In this document: positions 35,502 through 43,677 of the stretch, piece after piece
How positions within the stretch are numbered: position 1 is the first letter of the stretch
Layout: every line of letters begins with the position of its first letter
Source: Solwaraspora sp. WMMD1047
GTDB lineage: Bacteria > Actinomycetota > Actinomycetes > Mycobacteriales > Micromonosporaceae
DNA length: 64,000 nucleotides
Reading direction: 5' to 3'
Assembly (NCBI RefSeq): GCF_029626155.1
Contig: NZ_JARUBL010000001.1
Span: 186,001 to 250,000 of the forward strand
Translations under genes and position numbers: made by a program
The notes under the pieces: model-generated
What the model saw: the letters and a program-made list of their open reading frames with translations, nothing else
Database searches by the model: none
What the model was told of the DNA's origin: nothing

Positions 35502-35912
35502 TCAGTGCCGGGTGGCGAGCCCGGCCCGGGTGACGGTCAGCTCCACCGTGTCCGGGCTGATCTCGCCGATCTGGTCCGGTGCGACGTAGAAGTCGCCGCT
35601 CGGCGCGAAGCCGCTGGCGGCCAGCCGGTTGCCGGAGCCGGTACCGGCGGCGGTGACCCGGAGATAGCCGGAGCGCAGCAGCCGGGCTGCGAGATCCGGC
35701 GACACCTCGGGCTCGTCGCCGGATTCGGTGTGCGGCACCCGGTCGCTGAGCACCCCGGCACCGTCCGGCGGGTCCTGGGCGGTCGCCGCGTACGGGTCAC
35801 CGAGGGCCACCGCGGTGACCCGGCCGACGTCCTCGCCGGCCGCGTCGAGCACCCGCATCCCGGTGGCGATCTGATCGAGCGGGATCGGGCGGCGGTCGCG
35901 TTCGGTGTGCAT
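35502..35912 (-). CDS. PRC-barrel-like domain protein
   Basis: 136 residues. IATGMRVLDAAGEDVGRVTA is a typical PRC-barrel opening. A later FYVAPDQIGEISPDTVELTV could be the second half of the barrel. PRC-barrels mediate protein or ligand contacts in ribosome maturation, photosynthesis and signalling proteins; here the role is unknown. It is convergent with the SCO2521-family gene, with only 9 bases between the two stops. Confidence 0.6.
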   Translation of the reverse strand: MHTERDRRPIPLDQIATGMRVLDAAGEDVGRVTAVALGDPYAATAQDPPDGAGVLSDRVPHTESGDEPEVSPDLAARLLRSGYLRVTAAGTGSGNRLAASGFAPSGDFYVAPDQIGEISPDTVELTVTRAGLATRH

Positions 35913-35940
35913 GTCTGTCCGGTTCCCCGGCCCGCTGGCG

Positions 35941-36228
35941 CTAAACGTCGGGCCGACCCTCGCCGCCGGCCGGCGGCCCGGACCTGTCGACCGCCGGCGG
36001 GGTCGGCCGGCCGGCGGAGAGCTCCCGCCAGTTGTCCGGCCCCACCAGCAGCCCCTTCATCATTTCGTACGCCTCGTCCTCGCCGTCGAACTCGTAGTAG
36101 CGGGAGATCCCCTCCGCGCCGCCCGCCCGCTGTTCCACGTGCCATCGGTCCGCGTCGGCGCGCAGGTAGACGTCACGCCGGGCGAGCCGTCCCCACTTGC
36201 CGTTCCACCAGTGCTTTCGCTGCTCCAT
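35941..36228 (-). CDS. Small hypothetical protein under probable LexA control
   Basis: 95 residues. The first 65 residues are Trp/Tyr/Arg-rich and compact (EQRKHWWNGKWGRLARRDVY, then SRYYEFDGEDEAYEMMKGL). The last 25 are Pro/Gly-rich and disordered. A perfect SOS box sits 13 bases before the ATG, and a -10-like TAGGGT lies between them, close enough for a leaderless or nearly leaderless transcript. The fold is not recognised. Regulation by LexA points to a DNA-damage role, which is inference. Confidence 0.75.
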   Translation of the reverse strand: MEQRKHWWNGKWGRLARRDVYLRADADRWHVEQRAGGAEGISRYYEFDGEDEAYEMMKGLLVGPDNWRELSAGRPTPPAVDRSGPPAGGEGRPDV

Positions 36229-36240
36229 GGTGGGACCCTA

Positions 36241-36256
36241 TCGAACATGCGTTCGA
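36241..36256. promoter_or_regulatory. LexA (SOS) box
   Basis: TCGAACATGCGTTCGA is a perfect inverted repeat TCGAAC-N4-GTTCGA. It matches the established actinobacterial/Gram-positive LexA box consensus (CGAACRNRYGTTCG-like). It overlaps the promoter of the minus-strand 95-residue protein. No plus-strand gene starts nearby, so the target should be the gene at 36228. Confidence 0.9.
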
Positions 36257-36321
36257 GTAGGTTGGGTGGGTGATCATGGGTCTGATCAGGCGATTCGTCC
36301 CTTCGACCCGCGGCCGTCCGG

Positions 36322-36774
36322 TCATCCCCGGTGCGGCGGCGGGTAGTCCCGGGGCCGCTGCGGCGCGTCCGGGTTCCGGTCGCCGGAGAGGCCGCCGGCC
36401 AGCAGCGCGTCGCGGATCTCGGTGAGCAGCTTGACCTCCTCGCTCGGCGCGGCCGGCGGCGGCTCCTCGCCCCGGCGACGCCGCTCGGCCAGCTTGTTCA
36501 TCGGCAGCACCACCAGGAAGTAGAGCACGGCGGCGGTGAGGACGAAGGTGATCACGGAGTTGATGAACGCGGCCCAGTCGTACTTCACCCCGGTCACCGG
36601 CTCCCAGGCGCCGGCGTTGACCCCGCTGCCACCGCTGATCAGCTTGATCGTGGGTTCGAGGAACGACTTGGTGAGCTGACTGACCACGGTGGTGAAGGCC
36701 GCGCCGATCACGATGCCGACCGCGAGGTCGACCACGTTGCCGCGCATGATGAAGTCTTTGAATCCCTTGAGCAT
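36322..36774 (-). CDS. mscL: Large-conductance mechanosensitive channel MscL
   Basis: 150 residues. MLKGFKDFIMRGNVVDLAVG is the canonical MscL N-terminal helix and start of TM1. TM2 is FINSVITFVLTAAVLYFLVV, followed by the cytoplasmic bundle with KLLTEIRDALLAG. The C-terminal 25 residues are an extra Pro/Arg-rich tail. The channel opens on membrane tension to release solutes in hypo-osmotic shock. The periplasmic loop (GGSGVNAGAWEPVTGVKYDW) is of normal length. Confidence 0.97.
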   Translation of the reverse strand: MLKGFKDFIMRGNVVDLAVGIVIGAAFTTVVSQLTKSFLEPTIKLISGGSGVNAGAWEPVTGVKYDWAAFINSVITFVLTAAVLYFLVVLPMNKLAERRRRGEEPPPAAPSEEVKLLTEIRDALLAGGLSGDRNPDAPQRPRDYPPPHRG

Positions 36775-36839
36775 CCCTGTCTCCGGAGGGTGGGGGTGAG
36801 CCGGTCGGCGGGAGCGCCGGCGGAGCTGTCCGCGACAAC

Positions 36840-37532
36840 CTATTCCCCGGCGGGCGCTTCGAGAAAAGCGCCGGCCTCGTGGGCCGCCGCGTCGGCGTCG
36901 CCGGCCCGGATCGCCTCGACCAGCCGACCGTGGTCGACGTACCGCTCGGGCCGCAGCTCTTCCCCCATCGCGTCGGCCACGCTGGCCCGCAGCGCGGTGC
37001 CGAACGAGGCGTAGAGCTCGGCCAGCATGGTGTTGTGCGCGGCGGCCACGACGGCGACGTGCAACGCGGTGTCGGCGGCCACGAACTCGGCAACGCGACC
37101 CGATCGCCAGGCGGCCTCCCGGTGGGCGAGCGCGCGGTCGAGCGCGACCAGATCCTCGGGGGTACGCCGCCGCGCGGCCAGCCGCGCCCCCTCCACCTCG
37201 AAGGCTCGGCGTACCTCGATCGTCTCGGTGGCCTGGGCGGCCGAGAGTCGGCGGGTGACGGCCCCGGCCAGTTCGTCGGTGGAGATCACGTAGGTGCCGG
37301 AGCCCTGCCGGCACTCCAGCACGCCCGCGTGCACCAGGGCCCGGACCGCCTCCCGGACGGTGTTGCGTCCGACGCCGAGCGCCTCGACCAGCTGCGGTTC
37401 GGTCGGGATCTTGGTGCCGAGTGGCCAGTCGCCCGCGTCGAGCCGGGCGCGCAGCTCGTCGATCACCTGGCGAACCAGGGTCTGCCGGGCCGGTGGGCGG
37501 GCGCCGGGCCGGTCGGTGGCCGGGGGTGTCAT
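36840..37532 (-). CDS. GntR-family (FadR/FCD) regulator
   Basis: 230 residues. The winged helix is at about 18-80: GTKIPTEPQLVEALGVGRNT, VREAVRALVHAGVLECRQGS, GTYV. The C-terminal FCD domain has the metal or effector Asp/His pattern (AADTALHVAVVAAAHN, then DHGRLVEAIRAGDADAA). It is divergent from the MFS exporter at 37583 with a 50-base gap holding an inverted repeat, so it most likely represses that exporter. The effector is unknown. Confidence 0.93.
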   Translation of the reverse strand: MTPPATDRPGARPPARQTLVRQVIDELRARLDAGDWPLGTKIPTEPQLVEALGVGRNTVREAVRALVHAGVLECRQGSGTYVISTDELAGAVTRRLSAAQATETIEVRRAFEVEGARLAARRRTPEDLVALDRALAHREAAWRSGRVAEFVAADTALHVAVVAAAHNTMLAELYASFGTALRASVADAMGEELRPERYVDHGRLVEAIRAGDADAAAHEAGAFLEAPAGE

Positions 37533-37553
37533 CGGTTACATCACCCCATCAAA

Positions 37554-37568
37554 AATCATCCCATGATT
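37554..37568. promoter_or_regulatory. Inverted repeat AATCAT-CCC-ATGATT, probable GntR operator
   Basis: The repeat is in the 50-base divergent region between the GntR gene (start 37532) and the MFS gene (start 37583). It is AT-rich and 6 bp per arm with a 3-base spacer, as FadR-type operators often are. It overlaps the region where both promoters must lie. Confidence 0.7.
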
Positions 37569-37582
37569 GTAGAGTCGAGCGA

Positions 37583-38947
37583 GTGACCCCGCCACCCCCT
37601 GCCCTGCTGACCGGACCCCGCTCGACGACCACCAGCCGACCCGCCGAGGCTCCCGCCACCCTGTCGGCCCCCGCGCCGCCGGCCCCCGCGCCGCCGGCCG
37701 CGTCTGGCTCGGCGGCGGCTCCGGCGCCGCCCCGCGACTCGGCGGCGACCCGGCGCGGGGGTCTGCTCGTCCTGGTCGGCATGCTGCTGGTGGCGGTCAA
37801 CCTGCGTACCGCGATGACCAGCCTCGGCGCGCTGCTCGACGAGGTCCGCACCGGCCTGCAGCTCTCCGGCGCGATGGCCGGCCTGGTCACCACGATGCCG
37901 GCGATCGCCTTCGCCGTCTTCGGCGCCCTGACGCCGTGGCTGGTCCGGCGGTTCTCGCCGGCCCGGGTGCTGGTGGTGGCGATGGCCGCGCTCACCGTCG
38001 GGCAGGGGCTCCGGGTGCTCGTCGGCGGATCGGTCACCTTCATCGCCACCAGCGCACTGGCCCTGGCCGGCATCGCGGTCGCCAACATCCTGCTGCCGAT
38101 GCTCGTCAAGCAGTACTTCCCGGGCCGCGCCGGGCTGGTCACCGGGGCGTACATGATGGCCCTGACCGCGGGCGCCACGGTGGCCGCCGCGGCGGCGGTC
38201 CCGGTGGCCCACGCCTTCGGATCGTGGCGGGCCGGGCTCGGCGTCTGGGCCGGGCTGGCGGCGCTGGCCGTACTCCCGTGGCTGCCGCTGGCCCTGCGGC
38301 GCGGCGCCGGCCGGCGGACCGGGGGTCCGGCGGCGGCCGGCCGGCTCCTGGTCCGGCCCGCGCGGACCCGGCTCGGGTGGGCGATGGCCATCTACTTCGG
38401 CACCCAGTCGCTCGGCGGCTACGCCGTGATGGGCTGGCTGGCCCAGCTGTTCCGCGACGCCGGGTACAGCCCGCGCGACGCCGGTCTGCTGCTGGCCGCC
38501 GTGACCGCGCTCGGGGTGCCGATCGCGCTCGTCATGCCGGCGGTGGTGCACCGGCTGCGGACGCTACGGCCGCTGGTGCTGATCCTGTCGGCGGCGCTTG
38601 TCGTCGCGTACCTCGGGTTGGCCCTGGCGCCGCGTGGGGCGGCGGCGGCCTGGGTGGGGCTGCTGGCGGTCGGACACGGGGCGTTCCCGTTGATCCTGGC
38701 CGCGATCGGGCTGCGGACCCGGACGGCCGAGGGGACCGTGGCGCTCTCCGCCTTCGCCCAGAGCACCGGGTACGCCATCGCGGCGCTGGGACCACTGCTT
38801 GTCGGCATCCTCTACGAGGCAACCGCCGGTTGGGCGGTGCCGATCGGATTCCTCATCGTGGCGCTGGCGGTGCAGACCGCCGCCGGACTGGAGATCGCCC
38901 GACCACGATTCGTCGAGGACGACCCACGCGCGGTCACCAATCGGTGA
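37583..38947 (+). CDS. CynX/NimT-type MFS transporter
   Basis: 454 residues from a GTG at 37583. The first about 55 residues are a Pro/Ala/Ser-rich, probably disordered, cytoplasmic extension. Twelve membrane helices follow. LLVAVNLRTAMTSLGALLDE is the signature of the CynX/NimT (2-nitroimidazole/cyanate) exporter group, and ILLPMLVKQYFPGRAGLVTG fits the same group. It likely exports a small anion or drug and is induced by inactivation of the divergent GntR regulator. There is no ribosome-binding site, so the transcript may be nearly leaderless. Confidence 0.88.
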   Translation: MTPPPPALLTGPRSTTTSRPAEAPATLSAPAPPAPAPPAASGSAAAPAPPRDSAATRRGGLLVLVGMLLVAVNLRTAMTSLGALLDEVRTGLQLSGAMAGLVTTMPAIAFAVFGALTPWLVRRFSPARVLVVAMAALTVGQGLRVLVGGSVTFIATSALALAGIAVANILLPMLVKQYFPGRAGLVTGAYMMALTAGATVAAAAAVPVAHAFGSWRAGLGVWAGLAALAVLPWLPLALRRGAGRRTGGPAAAGRLLVRPARTRLGWAMAIYFGTQSLGGYAVMGWLAQLFRDAGYSPRDAGLLLAAVTALGVPIALVMPAVVHRLRTLRPLVLILSAALVVAYLGLALAPRGAAAAWVGLLAVGHGAFPLILAAIGLRTRTAEGTVALSAFAQSTGYAIAALGPLLVGILYEATAGWAVPIGFLIVALAVQTAAGLEIARPRFVEDDPRAVTNR

Positions 38948-38967
38948 CCGGCTGGCGCGGGCGACGG

Positions 38968-39324
38968 CTAGGACGAGGCCGGATTCGGCTCGGCGGCGAC
39001 CGCCTCATCCACCGTCGGATAGGTCTGAAGCACCTCGACCAGGCCGCTGACCTCGAGGATCCGCAGCACGCCGCGCTGCGGAGCGGCCAACCGGACCTCG
39101 CCGCCGGCCTCGTCGCAGCTGTTCTTCGCCCGGACGAACACCGACAGGCCGGTCGAGTCGCAGAACGAGACCTCGGTCAGGTCGAAGACCAGCCGGCTCC
39201 GGCCCTTGTCCAGCAGGTCCGTGATCTGGTCCTGCAGCTGCGGCGCGGTGGCCATGTCGAGCTCGCCCGCAACCGAGACGACGACCACGTCACCGCGTTG
39301 TTCCGTGTGCACTGTCAGGGACAT
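38968..39324 (-). CDS. STAS-domain anti-sigma factor antagonist
   Basis: 118 residues. SLTVHTEQRGDVVVVSVAGE, LDMATAPQLQDQITDLL and LTEVSFCDSTGLSVFVRAKN are the SpoIIAA/RsbV pattern, with the phosphorylatable Ser in CDSTGL. Unphosphorylated, such proteins bind an anti-sigma kinase and free the sigma factor. It is convergent with the MFS gene and divergent from the stressosome operon at 39483, whose phosphatases could act on it. Confidence 0.95.
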   Translation of the reverse strand: MSLTVHTEQRGDVVVVSVAGELDMATAPQLQDQITDLLDKGRSRLVFDLTEVSFCDSTGLSVFVRAKNSCDEAGGEVRLAAPQRGVLRILEVSGLVEVLQTYPTVDEAVAAEPNPASS

Positions 39325-39482
39325 TCTCGACCTCCTGGTATTGCACGAACCGTACTCCACGGTGCCATCGGATCGCCGGTCGGGAGCGGGGGTGGCCTGG
39401 GCCATTCCTTTGCCTTGAGACAACTAGTCCATGGGCGCGCGGTGATAGAGTCCGGCGCGGCCCGAGCTAGGGGAGGTACACG

Positions 39483-40355
39483 GTGGCGTTGGACGCGGAT
39501 GAGAGTAACCGGTTGACGGCGTTGCTGGCGCGGCACGGTGATCGGATCGTCGAACGCTGGACCGACGGCGTCGCGGCCTCGCTACGCGGGCGGCTCAGCC
39601 GGGCAGAACTCCAGCAGCAGATCAGCGAGCTGTGTGACGCGCTCCGGTCGGCCGCCAGGGACGGAATCGTGCTCGACAGCGACGATTCGACCGAGTTGCG
39701 GGCGGTGCTCGCGGAGCTGAGCCGGCACCGGGCGCGACAGGGCTTCTCGGCCACCGAGACGGCGATCAGCGTCTTCGCGCTCAAGCGGGCGCTGCTCGAC
39801 GTGCTGGACGACGACCGGGAGGGCGGCGGCAACGCCCAGGACGCCCTGCGGGACTTCGTCGCCTTCTCCGGCCTGATCGACGAACTCGGGCTCTACACCT
39901 TCGAGGCGTACGCCAAGGCCCGCGAGGAGCTGATCGCCGACCAGGCGGAGCAGCTGCTGGAACTCTCCACGCCCGTGGTGAAGCTCTGGGAGGGAGTCGT
40001 CGCGGTGCCGCTGGTCGGCACGCTCGACTCGGCCCGCGCCCAGGTGGTGATGGAACGGCTGCTGCAGACCCTCGTCGACACCGGCTCGCCGTACGCGATC
40101 ATCGACATCACCGGCGTCCCGGCGGTGGACACCCAGGTCGCCCAGCACATCCTGAAGACCGTGGTGGCGGCCCGCCTGATGGGCGCCGAGTGCGTCATCT
40201 CCGGCATCCGGCCGCAGATCGCCCAGACCATCGTGGCGCTCGGCATCGAGTTCGGCGACATCGCGACCAAGGCCAGCCTGGCGGACGCGCTGCGGCACGC
40301 GCTACGGGTCATCGGCGTCGAAACCGCGCGCCGCGCCGCCCGCCGGGACGCCTGA
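39483..40355 (+). CDS. rsbR: Stressosome scaffold RsbR
   Basis: 290 residues from a GTG at 39483 after GGGGAGGT. The N-terminal about 150 residues are the all-helical sensor half (RHGDRIVERWTDGVAASLRG, then FSATETAISVFALKRALLDV). Residues about 160-280 are a STAS domain: ELSTPVVKLWEGVVAVPLVG, then DITGVPAVDTQVAQHILKTV with the phosphorylatable Thr. RsbR forms the stressosome shell with RsbS, encoded next with ATGA-type overlap, and captures RsbT until stress. Confidence 0.93.
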   Translation: MALDADESNRLTALLARHGDRIVERWTDGVAASLRGRLSRAELQQQISELCDALRSAARDGIVLDSDDSTELRAVLAELSRHRARQGFSATETAISVFALKRALLDVLDDDREGGGNAQDALRDFVAFSGLIDELGLYTFEAYAKAREELIADQAEQLLELSTPVVKLWEGVVAVPLVGTLDSARAQVVMERLLQTLVDTGSPYAIIDITGVPAVDTQVAQHILKTVVAARLMGAECVISGIRPQIAQTIVALGIEFGDIATKASLADALRHALRVIGVETARRAARRDA

Positions 40356-40843
40356 TGGACCGGGTGCCGGTCCTGAAGATCGGCGACATCCTGCTGGTCA
40401 GCATCCAGGTGGACCTGGAGGACCAGACGGCCCTGCAACTGCAGGAGGATCTGGCGGACCGGATCGTCGCCACCGGCTGTCACGGGGTGATCATCGACAT
40501 CAGCGCGATGGACATCGTCGACTCGTTCATCGGGCGGATGCTCTCCACCATCGCCTCGATCTCCCGGGTGCTCGACGCCGAGACGGTGGTGGTCGGCATG
40601 CGGCCCGCCGTCGCCATCACGCTTGTCGAGCTCGGGCTCTCGCTCAACGGCATCCGGACGGCGCTCAACGTCGAGCGGGGCATGGACCTGATCGCGGCGG
40701 CCCGGACTGAGGCGGAGGGCGGGCACGCCGACGAGGCGGCCGAGGACCCGCCACCCTGGCTGGCCGACCGGCCCGGGTCCGGATCCTCGAATACTGGTGG
40801 CACGGCACCGGATGCGGGGCCGTGGGCGGCGACCAAGCCATGA
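40355..40843 (+). CDS. rsbS: Stressosome scaffold RsbS
   Basis: 162 residues. A single STAS domain (VPVLKIGDILLVSIQVDLED) has ISAMDIVDSFIGRMLSTIAS, where the Ser of the DSF motif is the RsbT target. A Gly/Pro-rich tail of about 45 residues is unusual for RsbS. The stop overlaps the RsbT start by ATGA. Phosphorylation of RsbS by RsbT releases RsbT from the stressosome. Confidence 0.93.
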   Translation: MDRVPVLKIGDILLVSIQVDLEDQTALQLQEDLADRIVATGCHGVIIDISAMDIVDSFIGRMLSTIASISRVLDAETVVVGMRPAVAITLVELGLSLNGIRTALNVERGMDLIAAARTEAEGGHADEAAEDPPPWLADRPGSGSSNTGGTAPDAGPWAATKP

Positions 40844-41259
40844 TGGCCGGGCTCGACGTCGGCCGGCCGCAGACGCAGACGATCACCGCGGACCAGGATG
40901 TGGTCCGGGTCCGTCAACTGGTCCGTACCGTCGCGGTCGCCGTCAAGCTCTCCCTGGTCGACCAGACGAAACTCGTCACCGCCGCCAGCGAACTCGCCCG
41001 CAACACCCTGGTGTACGGCGGCGGGGGCGCGGTCGAGGTGAGCACGGTCAGCACCGACCGCCGCAAGGGCGTCCGGATCGTCTTCGTCGACGAGGGACCG
41101 GGGATCGCCGACCTCGACCTCGCCCTCAGTGACGGCTACACCACCGGCGGCGGGCTGGGGCTCGGGCTGAGTGGGGCGCGTAGGCTGGTTGACGAGTTCG
41201 ACATCGAGACGGCGGTGGGCCGAGGCACCCGCGTCACGGTGACCAAATGGTCCCGATGA
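40840..41259 (+). CDS. rsbT: Switch kinase RsbT
   Basis: 139 residues. It is a GHKL ATPase of the anti-sigma type: N box AASELARNTLVYGGGGAVEV, G1 box VDEGPGI and lid TGGGLGLGLSGARRL. RsbT phosphorylates RsbS and RsbR and, once free, activates a downstream partner. The ATG at 40840 gives the ATGA overlap with rsbS; the ATG at 40843 is also possible. Confidence 0.92.
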   Translation: MMAGLDVGRPQTQTITADQDVVRVRQLVRTVAVAVKLSLVDQTKLVTAASELARNTLVYGGGGAVEVSTVSTDRRKGVRIVFVDEGPGIADLDLALSDGYTTGGGLGLGLSGARRLVDEFDIETAVGRGTRVTVTKWSR

Positions 41260-42284
41260 GCGGAGCGCCCGTGCTGGAATCCGACCAGGTCAGCGACAGC
41301 GGGACGTGGTTCCGGGTCGAGGTGACGAGCGCGGCCAGCGCGGTCCGGCGGGCCGCCGAGCGGCTCGCCGCCCAACTCAACCTCGGCGAGCAGCGCACCG
41401 CCGACCTGGCCATCGTCGCGGCGGAGCTCGCCAGCAACCTGGTCAAGCACGCCGACGAAGGACTGCTGCTGCTTCGCCCGGTCCGGGCCGACGAGCAGGC
41501 CGGTGTGGAACTGATCGCCATCGACACCGGCCCCGGGATGATCGACATGGATCGGTCGGCGACCGACGGACACTCCACCGCGGGCACCCTCGGCATCGGT
41601 CTCGGCGCCATCGTCCGGCAGGCCAGCTGGTTCGACGCCCACTCCGTCCCGAACCGGGGCACCACGCTCGCCGTGCAGATCTGGCCGGAAACGCCGCCGA
41701 AGCCGTTCTGGGCGGCCGGAGTCAACCGGCCGCTGGCCGGTGAGGCGGTCAGCGGTGACGGGTTCGCCAGCCGGATCCGCGACGGCCGGCACCAGGTACT
41801 GCTCTGTGACGGACTCGGTCACGGCCCACTCGCGGCGGCCGCCACCGCCGCCGCGCTGAACGCGTTCCGGGCCGCCCCGACGGCGCCGCCGGCCGAGGTG
41901 GTCGAACACCTGCACCGGTCGATCCGGCACACCAGAGGAGCCGCGCTCGCGGTGGCCGAACTCGACGTCCCGGCGGCCGTGGTCCGGTTCGCCGGCCTCG
42001 GCAACATCGCCGGGGCCGTGCTGGAAGGCGAGGACCGGCGGGGGATGGTCTCGCTGCCCGGCATCGCCGGCCACCAGCGCCGGACCGTGCGGGAATATCA
42101 GTATCCGCTCCGGCCGGGCAGCACCGTCGTCATGCACAGCGACGGGGTGACCGATCGGTGGCGACCGGCCGACTATCCCGGGCTGCTCGGCCGGGCGCCG
42201 GTGCTGCTGGCGGCCACCGTGCTCCGGGACGCCGGAATCCGCCGGGACGACGCCTGTGTGCTCGCGGCGAGGGCACCGACATGA
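41256..42284 (+). CDS. HATPase-PP2C fusion (RsbX-like phosphatase)
   Basis: 342 residues from the ATG overlapping the rsbT stop; the ATG at 41247 is an alternative. Residues about 20-140 are an RsbW/RsbT-like HATPase (VAAELASNLVKHADEG, IDTGPGMIDMD, LGIGLGAIVRQ). Residues about 160-342 are a PP2C/SpoIIE-like phosphatase (VLLCDGLGHGPLAAAATAAA, RFAGLGNIAG, VVMHSDGVTD, RDDACVLAAR). RsbX resets the stressosome by dephosphorylating RsbS and RsbR. Joining it to a switch-kinase-like ATPase in one chain suggests a built-in kinase/phosphatase balance. Confidence 0.9.
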   Translation: MSGAPVLESDQVSDSGTWFRVEVTSAASAVRRAAERLAAQLNLGEQRTADLAIVAAELASNLVKHADEGLLLLRPVRADEQAGVELIAIDTGPGMIDMDRSATDGHSTAGTLGIGLGAIVRQASWFDAHSVPNRGTTLAVQIWPETPPKPFWAAGVNRPLAGEAVSGDGFASRIRDGRHQVLLCDGLGHGPLAAAATAAALNAFRAAPTAPPAEVVEHLHRSIRHTRGAALAVAELDVPAAVVRFAGLGNIAGAVLEGEDRRGMVSLPGIAGHQRRTVREYQYPLRPGSTVVMHSDGVTDRWRPADYPGLLGRAPVLLAATVLRDAGIRRDDACVLAARAPT

Positions 42285-43675
42285 CCGACCGACTCGGCCA
42301 GCCCGAGTCGCTGATGCGGATGGCGTTGCGCGTCGAACACGACATCTTCCTGATCCGGCAGCGGGCCCGGGAGGTGGCGGCGGCGGTCGGTCTGGAGCAC
42401 CAGGACCAGATCCGGATCGCCACCGCGCTCAGCGAGGTCGCCCGCCAACTGCTTGTCGACGCGGGCGGCGCCGAGGTGGACTTCCGCGCCGTCGCGGGCG
42501 ACCAGCCACGGCTGCAGGTCGAGCTGACGACCCCGGTGCCGGTGCCGCCCACCACGCTGTCGACCGGTCCGGCGGTCGCCGTCGCGCGGCTGGTGGACCA
42601 ACTCCACATTCAGGACGTCGGGCAGGCTACGGTCGTACAGATGTCCAGACGCATTCCGCCCAGTGCCGAACCGGTGACCGGTGAACGGTTGGCGCGGCTG
42701 CGTACCGAATTGACCGAGAGCCGTCCGACGGCTCCGCTCGACGAGCTGTCCGCGCAGAACTCCCAGCTCATCGCGGCACTCGACGAGGCCCGCCGGCACC
42801 GGGACGAACTGGCCCGCCTGAACGCGGAGCTGACCGAGACCAACCAGGGCGTGCTGGCGCTCTACAGCCAGCTCTCCGAGGAGCTGGAGGAGACCAACCG
42901 GGGCGTGGTGGCCCTCTACGCGGAGCTGGACGAGAAGTCCGCCCAGCTCCGGGCGGCCAGCGAGGCGAAGAGCCGGTTCCTGGCCAACGTCAGCCACGAA
43001 CTGCGCGCGCCGGTGACCGCGATCCTGGGTCTGGGTCGGCTACTCACCGACTCGGCCTCCGACCCACTCACCGAGGAGCAGAGCCGGCAGGTCGACCTGA
43101 TCCGCAACTCGGCGGCGGACCTGCTCACCCTCGTCAACGACCTGCTGGACCTGGCCAAGGCGGAGTCCGGCCGGATCGAGCCGGCCTGGACGGAGGTGGA
43201 CCTGCGGGTGGTCTTCGGTCAGCTCCGGGGGACGCTGCGGGCCCTGGAAACCAAGGCCCGGCTGGTGGTCGAGGAACCGCCACCCGGGTCCGTACTCCGC
43301 TCCGACGAGGTGCTGCTCTCCCGCGTCCTGCGTAACCTGCTGCACAACGGCTTGAAATTCACCGAGCGCGGCGAGGTCCGGATGGTGGCGGAGCGGGACG
43401 GCGGATTCTGGCGGATCTCGGTCCACGACACCGGGGTGGGCATCCCGACGAAACTGCAGGACCGGATCTTCGAGGAGTTCTACCAGGCGCCGGGGGGCGG
43501 TCGTTCCGCCGGCACGGGCCTCGGCCTGCCGTACGCGCGGCAGCTCGCCACCCTGCTCGGCGGCGCCCTGGAGGTCACGAGCGAGGTCGGTGCGGGCAGC
43601 ACGTTCGTGGTCACCCTGCCGATCGGCGGCGTACCGGCCGCGGCGGCGGCCGATCGGCCCGAAGGCGGGGGATAG
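42281..43675 (+). CDS. Soluble sensor histidine kinase of the stressosome operon
   Basis: 464 residues, ATGA overlap with the previous gene. Residues about 10-120 resemble another HATPase-like module (RIATALSEVARQLLVDAGGA) that is degenerate. A coiled coil of repeated EL/LY phrases (about 170-230) follows. HisKA is next, FLANVSHELRAPVTAILGLG with His239, then the catalytic domain (LRNLLHNGLKFTERGEV, DTGVGIP, GTGLGLPYARQL). No membrane helix is present, so it senses cytoplasmic signals or is driven by RsbT. Its partner is probably the next gene, a receiver-phosphatase. Confidence 0.92.
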   Translation: MTDRLGQPESLMRMALRVEHDIFLIRQRAREVAAAVGLEHQDQIRIATALSEVARQLLVDAGGAEVDFRAVAGDQPRLQVELTTPVPVPPTTLSTGPAVAVARLVDQLHIQDVGQATVVQMSRRIPPSAEPVTGERLARLRTELTESRPTAPLDELSAQNSQLIAALDEARRHRDELARLNAELTETNQGVLALYSQLSEELEETNRGVVALYAELDEKSAQLRAASEAKSRFLANVSHELRAPVTAILGLGRLLTDSASDPLTEEQSRQVDLIRNSAADLLTLVNDLLDLAKAESGRIEPAWTEVDLRVVFGQLRGTLRALETKARLVVEEPPPGSVLRSDEVLLSRVLRNLLHNGLKFTERGEVRMVAERDGGFWRISVHDTGVGIPTKLQDRIFEEFYQAPGGGRSAGTGLGLPYARQLATLLGGALEVTSEVGAGSTFVVTLPIGGVPAAAAADRPEGGG

Positions 43676-43677
43676 CC

